Of a DNA stretch of 37,555 bases, positions 1 to 7,173 are shown in pieces. Within the stretch, counting starts at the first letter, position 1. The number at the start of each line of letters is the position of its first letter. Source of the DNA: Crocinitomix sp. (lineage in GTDB: Bacteria; Bacteroidota; Bacteroidia; Flavobacteriales_D; Crocinitomicaceae); contig JAURQI010000006.1 of assembly GCA_030836155.1 (NCBI GenBank), forward strand, positions 1 through 37,555, written 5' to 3'. The translations under genes were made by a program, and so were the position numbers. The notes beneath the pieces were generated by a model. That model saw nothing but the letters and a program-made list of their open reading frames with translations. It was not told the origin of the DNA and did no database searches.

Positions 1-109
1 TGAAAATGTCAATTCAATGATTCAAAATCCAGCAACCAACGGTTTATCCTTTAAGCTGATATATTTTATCGACTATTGGCAGACCAAAGAGCGGCTCAAA
101 AAGACATAA
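1..109 (+). CDS. 3' end of an unidentified protein (partial)
   Basis: An open frame enters from the left edge (codons start at base 2) and ends with TAA at 107-109. The visible 35 residues end in a basic tail (…WQTKERLKKT) and contain an aromatic-rich stretch (LIYFIDYW). This is too little to identify a family. The frame and stop are clear, and the next gene lies on the opposite strand only about 65 bases away, so this is probably the true end of a gene whose body lies outside the window. No convincing terminator is visible in the short gap before base 176. Confidence 0.45.
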   Translation, partial: ENVNSMIQNPATNGLSFKLIYFIDYWQTKERLKKT

Positions 110-175
110 AAAACCCCGACGCTAAAGTTTCTAAAGTGAAAACAAAGAAAAGCCAATTTCGATAGAGGTGTTTGG

Positions 176-994
176 TTAAAGTCGCTCCTCAGCTGTCGCT
201 GTATGTTGCTTATCGTTTCCATTTACTTCTTGGTATAATAATTTTCGAACCCCTATAAAAACTAAAACCATAACCGTATAAATTGCGAAGAAGGGTAATA
301 TATATTCCTTTAGGCCCGAAATCAGCATGATTGCAATAATGAGAAGTTGAAAACCCAATCCAAACGCAGAAACACAGGTCATAAACCAGTTGGGTAAAAC
401 TGTTCCATTGATGGCATTACTATCAAAGGTATAGATCGTTTTGTCAAAAGCACCGTAAAACAGTTTGTATAGTCTGAAAAGAATATTAACGTGTTTTTGT
501 TTTTCGCCTTTCAATGCAATGGGTGTTTTGTCTTCGAATACGCGACTTGTCGTATCTCCATCTAGATTGTTTCTTAAAATAACATAGTAGTAGTTATAGA
601 GTGTACCTTGTAATTGTATGCCTAAAAAGGCAAGTAGACAGACCCAAATCGAAGTATCCGTAACGTAAAATATCGATAAAAGAAATAATGCATTTAATAG
701 AATGTCCGCAACTGAATCTAAATAACGTCCGGTATAAGATGGTTTTTGCTTAAGACGAGCTAATTCACCATCAGCAGCATCTAAAATTGATTTGAAGATT
801 AAGAAGAAAGCGGCCAACCAATAATAGCCTTGAATGATGCAGTAAATAGCAATAAGACCAGATATGATAAATCCAAGCGTCACATGAATAGGAGTGAAGG
901 AGGTGTTTTTGAGTGACTTGGCAATAACTCTCGCTATTGGTCTTCCATAGTCTGAAAGGTCAAGGAATTTGTGTTCTTTTGGTAATTTGGACAT
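176..994 (-). CDS. CDP-alcohol phosphatidyltransferase family membrane protein
   Basis: Integral membrane enzyme of the CDP-alcohol phosphatidyltransferase family, which moves a phosphatidyl or phospho-alcohol group from a CDP-linked donor to an alcohol. The full family signature D-x2-DG-x2-AR-x8-G-x3-D-x3-D is present at residues 72-97 (D72, D75, G76, A79, R80, G89, D93, D97), with all metal-binding aspartates kept. Hydrophobic segments flank it near residues 36-70, 97-130 and 205-255. At 272 residues it is longer than a typical PgsA or PssA, and the long polar loop after residue 140 is unusual. The alcohol acceptor cannot be told from sequence, so no symbol is given. It is monocistronic or last in a unit, facing away from the left-edge gene. 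Confidence 0.85.
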   Translation of the reverse strand: MSKLPKEHKFLDLSDYGRPIARVIAKSLKNTSFTPIHVTLGFIISGLIAIYCIIQGYYWLAAFFLIFKSILDAADGELARLKQKPSYTGRYLDSVADILLNALFLLSIFYVTDTSIWVCLLAFLGIQLQGTLYNYYYVILRNNLDGDTTSRVFEDKTPIALKGEKQKHVNILFRLYKLFYGAFDKTIYTFDSNAINGTVLPNWFMTCVSAFGLGFQLLIIAIMLISGLKEYILPFFAIYTVMVLVFIGVRKLLYQEVNGNDKQHTATAEERL

Positions 995-1206
995 TTAATA
1001 ATCGTACAAACAGTAAAGTGGAATATACCAAGTTTGAAGACCGTAAAGATAGGGTTAAAATTATGAATAATAGTTGGCCTCCCGGACCGAAGATTGGATA
1101 TTCCCGATATTTCCAGGTCAAAGATAATAAATACACAAAAGAAGAGGTAGAAGGATAAGGGATGTGCTTCTTGACATAAAATGTAGTTTTATAAATAATT
1201 AATTCC

Positions 1207-2070
1207 TCACCCAACATCTATGCCTACATGATAGCCCGTATGTTTGCGAATGTTTAACACACGATCCCCATCGAGTAACAGGTATTGTCCTTTAATACCG
1301 AGTAATTGCCCTTCAATAAGCGGTTGTTTGTCAAAACCAATGCTTTTGACTTTGTCTGGAAAATCTAGAACAGGGTAATGAATTTCCGTGATATCATCGT
1401 CTTCGGTCATATATGCGGCCAATTCAGCGGGCAGTAACTCTTCAATTTGCCATTTTTCCTCTTCTAGATCATAATCGCCAATTTCGTTTTTTAACATCTT
1501 CCGCCAATTGGTTTTGTCTTTAAAAACATTTTTTAACGCGACTTCGATTTCACCTGCCAACTGTCTGTAAGGAGTTTCTGCCACTTTGATGCAATACGTT
1601 GCGCCCTGATCGATCCAACGTGTCGGTACTTGTGTAGCCCGTGTTACGCCAACTTTTAAACCAGAAGCCACGGCCAAATAAACGATATGAGGTTGAACGT
1701 GATTGCGCTGTTCCCATTCTATATCTCTTCCCTTGTTGAGGTGACCTTCACATAATTCGGGCTTGATAATACACGGGCTTGATTCTGGCGCATCCGTAAA
1801 ACAACTATAACAAAAACCTTGAGCAAATATTTTCTTTTCTTTTCCACATGAGGTACACTGCATCTTGCCATCAAAATGCATTCGAATTGTCTTTCCGATT
1901 AAATTATTCATTGGAATGATTTCCTTCTCATCACTAACCAAATGACTTTCAAGGGTGTAGCTGACTGGGTCGTCAAGTAAAACTTTCATTTTTTGAAGCA
2001 GCATAAATATATGAATTTTTGATAGGTCGCCACACTTAAAAACCTCCCATTTTATCGAAGGATCTGTCAC
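1207..2070 (-). CDS. DUF2797 family protein
   Basis: Matches the DUF2797 family as I know it: a zinc-ribbon-like CxxC (residues ~73-76, CTSCG) followed by GFCYSCF (~86-92), then a third cysteine pair around CIIKPELCEGH, the block RDIEWEQ, and the strongly conserved VYLAVASGLKVGVTR … RWIDQGA. The VYL…KVGVTR part recalls a GIY-YIG nuclease-like core, but this is only a resemblance and the biochemical function is unknown. Length 287 is normal for the family. The ATG at 2070 is chosen because a perfect -7 box lies at 2098-2105 on this strand; internal ATGs at residues 23 and 28 are alternatives. It is divergent from mlaE. Confidence 0.8.
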   Translation of the reverse strand: MTDPSIKWEVFKCGDLSKIHIFMLLQKMKVLLDDPVSYTLESHLVSDEKEIIPMNNLIGKTIRMHFDGKMQCTSCGKEKKIFAQGFCYSCFTDAPESSPCIIKPELCEGHLNKGRDIEWEQRNHVQPHIVYLAVASGLKVGVTRATQVPTRWIDQGATYCIKVAETPYRQLAGEIEVALKNVFKDKTNWRKMLKNEIGDYDLEEEKWQIEELLPAELAAYMTEDDDITEIHYPVLDFPDKVKSIGFDKQPLIEGQLLGIKGQYLLLDGDRVLNIRKHTGYHVGIDVG

Positions 2071-2097
2071 GCAGCAGATATAAATCTAATACGAAAA

Positions 2098-2105
2098 CAA
2101 ATATA
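2098..2105 (-). promoter_or_regulatory. -7 box (TATATTTG) before the DUF2797 gene
   Basis: The minus strand reads TATATTTG, a perfect match to the Bacteroidetes -7 consensus TAnnTTTG, 27 bases before the ATG at 2070. No TTG at the expected -33 distance is seen, so this is a half-supported promoter. Confidence 0.4.
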
Positions 2106-2143
2106 GCTTTTTAAGAACAAAATATTAGTTATTTTAGCGGTGT

Positions 2144-2890
2144 ATGAATCTGTTTGAGCATATAGGTCGGTATTTTGTAATGCTCAGTTCGGTCTTTTCC
2201 CGTCCTGAGAAAGGCAAGGTGTTTCGTAAAATGTTTTTTAACGAAATAGACGCAATTGTCATTAATTCAATTCCTTTAGTGGCCTTTCTTTCGGTCTTTA
2301 TGGGAGGCGTTATTTCCTTGCAGACTGCTGCAAACATGTCATCACCACTTTTGCCAGATTATACCATTGGATATATTACTCGATCATCTACAATTCTTGA
2401 ATTTTCACCAACGATTATCTCCTTGATTTTGGCCGGTAAGGTTGGTTCGAATATTGCTTCTGAGGTTGGAACGATGCGTGTGACCGAACAAATTGACGCA
2501 CTGGAAATTATGGGGGTTAACTCCATGAGTTATTTGATGTTGCCAAAGATTTTGGCAACGACTTTTTTCTTGCCGTTCGTGGTTATTATTTCAATGGCGC
2601 TCAGTTTAATTGGAGGTTGGGTGGCAGGTGTGCAATCTGGTTTATACTCTACCGAAACGTATTTGATTGGTATAAAAGCCTTCTGGCATACGGATCAGTT
2701 TTATTTGTATTACGCATTAGTTAAAACCATGGTTTTTGGCTTTATCATTACTTCTATTCCGGGTTATTTTGGCTATTATACTAGAGGTGGATCGCTAGAA
2801 GTAGGTCGATCATCAACACGTGCGGTGGTTGCTTCCTCGGTTGCCATTCTATTAGCGAACTATATTCTCACACAATTGATATTGGTGTAA
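2144..2890 (+). CDS. mlaE: MlaE-type ABC transporter permease
   Basis: Permease of the MlaE/YrbE family, the inner-membrane part of MCE-type lipid transporters that move phospholipids between inner and outer membranes. The family hallmark EVGTMRVTEQIDALEIMG is present around residues 105-122, followed by a proline-containing transmembrane helix; five or so hydrophobic segments are visible in 248 residues, the normal size. It overlaps the ATPase gene by one base (TAATG at 2888-2892), so translation is probably coupled. Unlike the E. coli mla operon, no MCE-domain gene (MlaD) follows within the operon; a coiled-coil membrane protein takes that place. Confidence 0.92.
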   Translation: MNLFEHIGRYFVMLSSVFSRPEKGKVFRKMFFNEIDAIVINSIPLVAFLSVFMGGVISLQTAANMSSPLLPDYTIGYITRSSTILEFSPTIISLILAGKVGSNIASEVGTMRVTEQIDALEIMGVNSMSYLMLPKILATTFFLPFVVIISMALSLIGGWVAGVQSGLYSTETYLIGIKAFWHTDQFYLYYALVKTMVFGFIITSIPGYFGYYTRGGSLEVGRSSTRAVVASSVAILLANYILTQLILV

Positions 2891-3651
2891 TGATTGTTGT
2901 TGACAACATATCTAAATCATTTGGTGATACACAAATCCTTTTTGATGTTTCTGCAAACTTTGCTGAGGGAAAAGTCAATTTAATTATTGGAGGGTCTGGT
3001 CAAGGTAAATCAGTATTAACAAAATGTATTGTTGGTTTGCATGAAGTAGACCAAGGGTCCGTGCTTTATGACGGCAGAGATTTCTGTGCAATGTCAAGAA
3101 AAGAACGAATTGAAATTCGAAAGGAAATTGGAATGCTCTTTCAAGGTAGTGCCTTATTTGATTCACTGACCGTAGAAGAAAATGTTATATTCCCTTTGCG
3201 GATGTTTACCGATATGAGTGAAGAGGAAATGCGCGAACGCGCTAACTTTTGTTTGAATCGTGTCAACATTATTAATAAAAATGACCTTTTGCCAGCAGAG
3301 ACGAGTGGGGGAATGCAAAAACGTATCGCTATTGCGAGGGCAATTGCGATGAATCCGCGTTATCTTTTTTGTGATGAGCCGAATTCGGGTTTAGATCCTA
3401 AGACATCCATTGTCATTGATAACCTGATTAAGGAGATCACGTATGAGTATAATATGACCACTGTGGTGATAACCCATGACATGAATTCCGTTATGGAGAT
3501 AGGTGATCACATCATTTTTATCAATCAAGGAAGAAAATGGTGGCAAGGAAACAATAAAGAGATCATAAAAACCGATAATAAAGAGGTGGTTGATTTTGTA
3601 TATGCTTCCAGCTTTATGAAGAACCTAAGAGAGAAATTAATTAATAGTTAA
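2890..3651 (+). CDS. mlaF: MlaF-type ABC transporter ATP-binding protein
   Basis: ABC ATPase that pairs with the upstream MlaE permease. Walker A is GGSGQGKS at residues 34-41, the Q-loop is in MLFQGSALFDSLTVEENV, the signature reads TSGGMQKR (the GGMxKR form is typical of MlaF rather than LSGGQ), Walker B is YLFCDEPNSGLDP, and the H-loop is VITHD. At 253 residues it is full length. It starts inside the mlaE stop codon and is followed 10 bases later by the coiled-coil gene, so the three genes are probably one transcript. Which substrate is moved, and in which direction, is not shown by the sequence. Confidence 0.92.
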   Translation: MIVVDNISKSFGDTQILFDVSANFAEGKVNLIIGGSGQGKSVLTKCIVGLHEVDQGSVLYDGRDFCAMSRKERIEIRKEIGMLFQGSALFDSLTVEENVIFPLRMFTDMSEEEMRERANFCLNRVNIINKNDLLPAETSGGMQKRIAIARAIAMNPRYLFCDEPNSGLDPKTSIVIDNLIKEITYEYNMTTVVITHDMNSVMEIGDHIIFINQGRKWWQGNNKEIIKTDNKEVVDFVYASSFMKNLREKLINS

Positions 3652-3661
3652 TACCAAAACT

Positions 3662-4687
3662 ATGAGTGACGAAGGAAAAACATTTATTGATACTTCTCAA
3701 ATGGACGAGAAACCAATTGCTCCACCCACAAAGACGGAAGGTAAAAAACGAGATGGATTATATATCCTCATCATTATTTTATTGCTTATCGGTGGTGGCT
3801 ATATGGGTTACATGATTTCTGAGAAGAATAAGGATTTAAATGAATGTAGCATTGAGTCAGCTGATTTAGAAAATGAATTGGCGAATCTGAATGAGATGAT
3901 GTATGATACCGGCTTGGACATGGGGGATGATGTGCAGCAGAATCTGAAGAACATGCTAACCATGTATGATAGAATGGAGTCGGATAATCAGGGAATGAAC
4001 GATAGTATCATGGCGCAGAAAGAGAAAATCAACACCTTGTTGACAGAACTTGAAGATGCCAAAGGAGATAAACGCTATTATATGAGCAAGGTTTATAAAT
4101 TGGAGAAAGAAACACAAACTTTACGCTCTATCATGAAGGATTATATCCGAACAATTGACTCGCTCAATACAGCCAATGGTGTCTTGACAGAGAATTTAAA
4201 TCAAACCTTGACAGATTTGGAGAGTATGACAGAATCGAGAGATTCTTATCAAGATGCAGCAGAGGAATTAACTGATCAGGTGAATAAAGGATCAAAATTA
4301 AATGCTTTCGATTTCTTGTCTGAGGGGATTAAAGAAAAGAGCTCTGGATCATACAGAGAAACAGATCGTGCAAAGCGATGCTCACACATTCGTTCGTGCT
4401 TTTCATTGGGTGAAAATGCCATTGCAAAGTCGGGTAATAAAACGGTTTACATGCGGGTGATTACACCTGGTGGATCGGTCTTGAATTCGAGTAATTCAAA
4501 TACACTCAAAACCGAATCTGGCCAGTCTTTACTTTATTCAGACAAGAAGATTGTGAACTATCAAAATAAAGCGGTTGATATCTGTATTTTCTATGAGTTG
4601 ACCCAAGAGATTGATGCAGGTAATTATATTGCTGAAATCTATTGCGAAGGGGTTAAAATTGGTTCTGATAGCTTTGTGTTAAAGTAA
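3662..4687 (+). CDS. Membrane-anchored coiled-coil protein of the mlaEF operon
   Basis: I do not recognise a named family. The protein has a short charged N-terminus, one transmembrane helix at about residues 32-51 (YILIIILLLIGGGYMGYMI), then a long heptad-rich region to about residue 220 that predicts a parallel coiled coil, and a C-terminal compact domain (~235-341). The last domain is rich in beta-type sequence with the pattern GNKTVYMRVITPGG … AGNYIAEIYCEGVKIGSDSFVLK, which looks like an immunoglobulin-like fold. Topology suggests the coil and C-terminal domain lie in the periplasm. Position right after mlaF, in the same operon, suggests a partner of the transporter; that is inference. 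Its cysteines (near 61, 245, 251, 314, 334) may matter in the periplasm. Confidence 0.75.
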   Translation: MSDEGKTFIDTSQMDEKPIAPPTKTEGKKRDGLYILIIILLLIGGGYMGYMISEKNKDLNECSIESADLENELANLNEMMYDTGLDMGDDVQQNLKNMLTMYDRMESDNQGMNDSIMAQKEKINTLLTELEDAKGDKRYYMSKVYKLEKETQTLRSIMKDYIRTIDSLNTANGVLTENLNQTLTDLESMTESRDSYQDAAEELTDQVNKGSKLNAFDFLSEGIKEKSSGSYRETDRAKRCSHIRSCFSLGENAIAKSGNKTVYMRVITPGGSVLNSSNSNTLKTESGQSLLYSDKKIVNYQNKAVDICIFYELTQEIDAGNYIAEIYCEGVKIGSDSFVLK

Positions 4688-4693
4688 GCAGTA

Positions 4694-5323
4694 ATGGTCA
4701 AGCATCTTATCTTCTTTTTTGCATTGGTACTGATTGTTGCAAACGTCTATGGCCAGCAGGAGGTTAATCCTTTTGTGCAAGAGGTAGAAGACTTTCAAAA
4801 AGAGCTAAACGATCATTATAAGGATCGAAAAAAAAGTCCTTTAACCCGGAAAGAGAGAAGGGCGTTTCAAGGGCATCGTTTTTACACTATCGACCTCACC
4901 TATAGGGTTTATGCCCAGTTTGAGCGTATTGAGCAAGAAGATACCATTGTTATGGCCACGTCATCTGGAGGAGAGAAATACTATCGGCCGTATGCCTATG
5001 TTTACTTTAATATTGGAACAGACACTTGCCGATTAACCGTTTATCAGAGTTATCGCTTAAGAGAAACAAAAGAGTATAAGGATTATCTCTTCATACCCTT
5101 TCGGGATGCGACAAGCGGTAAGACATCCTATGGTGGCGGCCGTTATTTAGATATTCTTATTCCAGAAGGAGATATGGTTTTATTAAACTTCAACCTCGCT
5201 TATAATCCTTATTGTGCGTATACCATGGGTTATAATTGCACGATTCCACCCGAGGGAAACACCTTAAAGATTGCCATAAAATCAGGTCTTATGGCTCCCG
5301 AAGATCATCCTGAAGATCATTAG
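4694..5323 (+). CDS. DUF1684 family secreted protein
   Basis: Starts with a clear Sec signal peptide (hydrophobic residues 4-18, cleavage near VYGQ-Q). The mature part matches DUF1684: an N-terminal FQKELNDHYKDRKKSPLTRKERR block, a central LTVYQ strand, then the family core FIPFRDATSGKTSYGGGRYLD, NFNLAYNPYCAY and YNCTIPPEGN. The catalytic or binding role of DUF1684 is not established. Length 209 is normal. It begins 6 bases after the coiled-coil gene, making it the fourth gene of the mlaEF unit, so co-transcription is likely even if the functional link is unproven. The C-terminus (APEDHPEDH) is His/Asp-rich, which is not part of the family core. Confidence 0.85.
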   Translation: MVKHLIFFFALVLIVANVYGQQEVNPFVQEVEDFQKELNDHYKDRKKSPLTRKERRAFQGHRFYTIDLTYRVYAQFERIEQEDTIVMATSSGGEKYYRPYAYVYFNIGTDTCRLTVYQSYRLRETKEYKDYLFIPFRDATSGKTSYGGGRYLDILIPEGDMVLLNFNLAYNPYCAYTMGYNCTIPPEGNTLKIAIKSGLMAPEDHPEDH

Positions 5324-5442
5324 TAAGATATTGGTCTCGTTCGGTTTTAAATTGATCATTTCCTTTTAACAAATCTATAACAACCATTTTGCCTATTAAT
5401 TCGTTTCTTTATACGATTAAGCAACTTTGAACTTAAAAAACA

Positions 5443-5967
5443 ATGATGAAATATATTGGTTTACTTTTTTTGACATTTACCTTATCATATGCGCATGCTG
5501 AAACGCGAACGGATACCAGCGGATTAATTTGGTACACGGATTTGGCTGTAGCGCATAAAAAGTCGGAAGAATCAAAGAAACCGATTTTTGCCTTTTTCAC
5601 AGGAAGCGATTGGTGTGGTTGGTGTAAAATGTTGCAAAAAGATGTTTTTGCAAAAAAGGCATTTATTGACTGGGCAAAAGAGAGTGTGATCTTGTTAGAA
5701 TTAGATTTTCCAAAACGCGTTCCACAAAAACGTGAACAACAAATTCAAAATCAAAACCTTCAACGTGCCTTGGGTGTATCGGGATATCCAACTGTTTGGT
5801 TGATGAACTCTGAGTTAAAAGATAATGGAGGTTATCACTTGATTAAGCTGGGTAAACTAGGTTATCCAAGAGGGGGAGAGAAAGGTAAAGAAGAAGTGCA
5901 GTTTTTATTAGAAGCCAAAACAATTTTGAATCGTGCTGCAACCGAAGCTGCTCGAAAAAAAGAGTAA
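5443..5967 (+). CDS. Periplasmic thioredoxin-like protein (CGWC motif)
   Basis: Exported thioredoxin-fold protein. Residues 1-19 form a signal peptide ending SYAHA. The active-site motif is WCGWC at residues 57-61 (cysteines 58 and 61), preceded by PIFAFFTGSD, the typical beta-strand of thiol-disulfide oxidoreductases of this Bacteroidetes/Planctomycetes type; the cis-proline is in GVSGYPTVW. It therefore probably reduces or exchanges disulfides in the periplasm. Two ATGs stand side by side at 5443 and 5446 and either could be used. It is separated from the DUF1684 gene by about 120 bases and ends 4 bases from gpsA on the other strand, with no hairpin between them. Confidence 0.88.
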   Translation: MMKYIGLLFLTFTLSYAHAETRTDTSGLIWYTDLAVAHKKSEESKKPIFAFFTGSDWCGWCKMLQKDVFAKKAFIDWAKESVILLELDFPKRVPQKREQQIQNQNLQRALGVSGYPTVWLMNSELKDNGGYHLIKLGKLGYPRGGEKGKEEVQFLLEAKTILNRAATEAARKKE

Positions 5968-5971
5968 AGAA

Positions 5972-6973
5972 TTAGCTTAGTTTTTCGCTTAGAATGCGAA
6001 TCTCAATTACTGGAGAAATACGTTCGTAAATGATATTGTTGACGGCCTCTAGGATTGGCATTTCAACGCCATATTCTTTATTGATTTCGACCAGGCATTT
6101 GGTGGCATAATAGCCTTCTGCAATCATATCCATTTCCATCTGGGCAATCTTAACGGAATAACCTTTACCAATCATATAACCAAAAGTACGGTTACGTGAA
6201 AATTTGGAATAAGCAGTGACCAATAAATCTCCCAAATAAGCCGAAGAGTTTACATCACGGTGAATCGGATGAACTTCATCAATAAAATTCTCGATCTCCT
6301 GAATCGCATTTGAAATCAGTACAGATTGAAAATTATCACCATAACCCAATCCTGCACAAATTCCTGATGCGATGGAATAAACGTTCTTCAAAACAGCAGA
6401 AAATTCCGTTCCAAAAATATCATCGGAAACGGTTGTTTTAATATAGCGCGAACGTAGTCGTTCAGCAACATATTCCGCAATGTCCTCATCCTGCGAAGCA
6501 ACGGTCAAATAAGAAAGTCGTTCCATCGCTACTTCCTCTGCATGACACGGACCACAAATGATGCCAATATTGTCATAAGGAACATCCAAATGATTATGGT
6601 AGAATTGACCCGGTATTTCGTTTAATTCAGGAATAATCCCTTTCACAGCGGAAAAAACAAACTTATTCTTGAGTTTTTCTTTCGGAAAATTTTTAAAAAG
6701 ATCATATAGAAATGCAGACGGTGTTGCAATGATAATGATATCAGCTGGTTCAATGATCTCGGCTAAATCAGTACTTACATTAATCCGTTCAAGATCAAAT
6801 TCGACAGACTGCAGGTACTTGGGATTGTGGCGATATTTTAAAATATGCGATGCAGAAGATTCATTATGCATCCACCAATTAATGACATGCTTATTGGTCG
6901 TTAGCATTTTCACGATAGCTGTAGCCCAACTTCCGCCGCCAATAACCGCTATTTTTTTCTCTGAATCTCCCAT
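5972..6973 (-). CDS. gpsA: Glycerol-3-phosphate dehydrogenase [NAD(P)+]
   Basis: Cytosolic enzyme that reduces dihydroxyacetone phosphate to sn-glycerol 3-phosphate, the backbone for phospholipids. The dinucleotide-binding loop is AVIGGGSWATA (residues 9-19). SAVKGI (108-113) supplies the first conserved lysine, GPCHAEE (141-147; most homologues have GPSHAEE) lies in the substrate site, and LKNVYSIASG carries the catalytic lysine at about residue 196; the C-terminal GDLLVTAYSKFSRNRTFG is the family motif that binds substrate and cofactor. Length 333 is standard. It converges on the thioredoxin-like gene and diverges from the TonB receptor gene. A perfect -7 box sits at 6987-6994, just before the ATG. 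Confidence 0.95.
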   Translation of the reverse strand: MGDSEKKIAVIGGGSWATAIVKMLTTNKHVINWWMHNESSASHILKYRHNPKYLQSVEFDLERINVSTDLAEIIEPADIIIIATPSAFLYDLFKNFPKEKLKNKFVFSAVKGIIPELNEIPGQFYHNHLDVPYDNIGIICGPCHAEEVAMERLSYLTVASQDEDIAEYVAERLRSRYIKTTVSDDIFGTEFSAVLKNVYSIASGICAGLGYGDNFQSVLISNAIQEIENFIDEVHPIHRDVNSSAYLGDLLVTAYSKFSRNRTFGYMIGKGYSVKIAQMEMDMIAEGYYATKCLVEINKEYGVEMPILEAVNNIIYERISPVIEIRILSEKLS

Positions 6974-6986
6974 TCCTTGCGAGAAA

Positions 6987-6994
6987 CAAAAATA
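6987..6994 (-). promoter_or_regulatory. -7 box (TATTTTTG) before gpsA
   Basis: The minus strand reads TATTTTTG, a perfect TAnnTTTG, ending 13 bases before the gpsA ATG, which would leave a leader of only about 5-8 bases. A -33 TTG at the usual distance is not seen. Confidence 0.4.
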
Positions 6995-7149
6995 TAAAAA
7001 TAAACGGATAAGGCCTCAGCCATTCGTGTAATTGTGGTTTAGGCAAATGACAGTATTTGGGATTTGATCTGAATGATTGATTATTTTTTGATCGTTCAAG
7101 TTCAATCAAAAATTCGTCAGAAAAGAATTATTAAACATGATGATCCTCT

Positions 7150-7157
7150 TATATTTG
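7150..7157 (+). promoter_or_regulatory. -7 box (TATATTTG) before the TonB receptor
   Basis: TATATTTG is a perfect Bacteroidetes -7 element, 16 bases before the ATG at 7174. It also argues against the in-frame TTG at 7165 as start, since transcription would begin at about 7164. No -33 TTG at 18-20 bases upstream. Confidence 0.4.
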
Positions 7158-7173
7158 CTCAAAATTGAGACCC

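Noticed and set aside
937-1158. 73-codon plus-strand frame between the phosphatidyltransferase and DUF2797 genes
   Set aside because: Its first part is antisense to the phosphatidyltransferase start and the residues do not look like a folded or exported protein; no promoter or homologue recognised.
7085-7112. TTTTTGAT … ATCAAAAA dyad in the gpsA/TonB receptor gap
   Set aside because: Eight AT-rich pairs with a 12-base loop are expected by chance in this AT-rich region; no match to a known operator.
7165-7173. TTG start giving a TonB receptor three residues longer
   Set aside because: It would precede a normal ATG-opened signal peptide and lie at the presumed transcription start.
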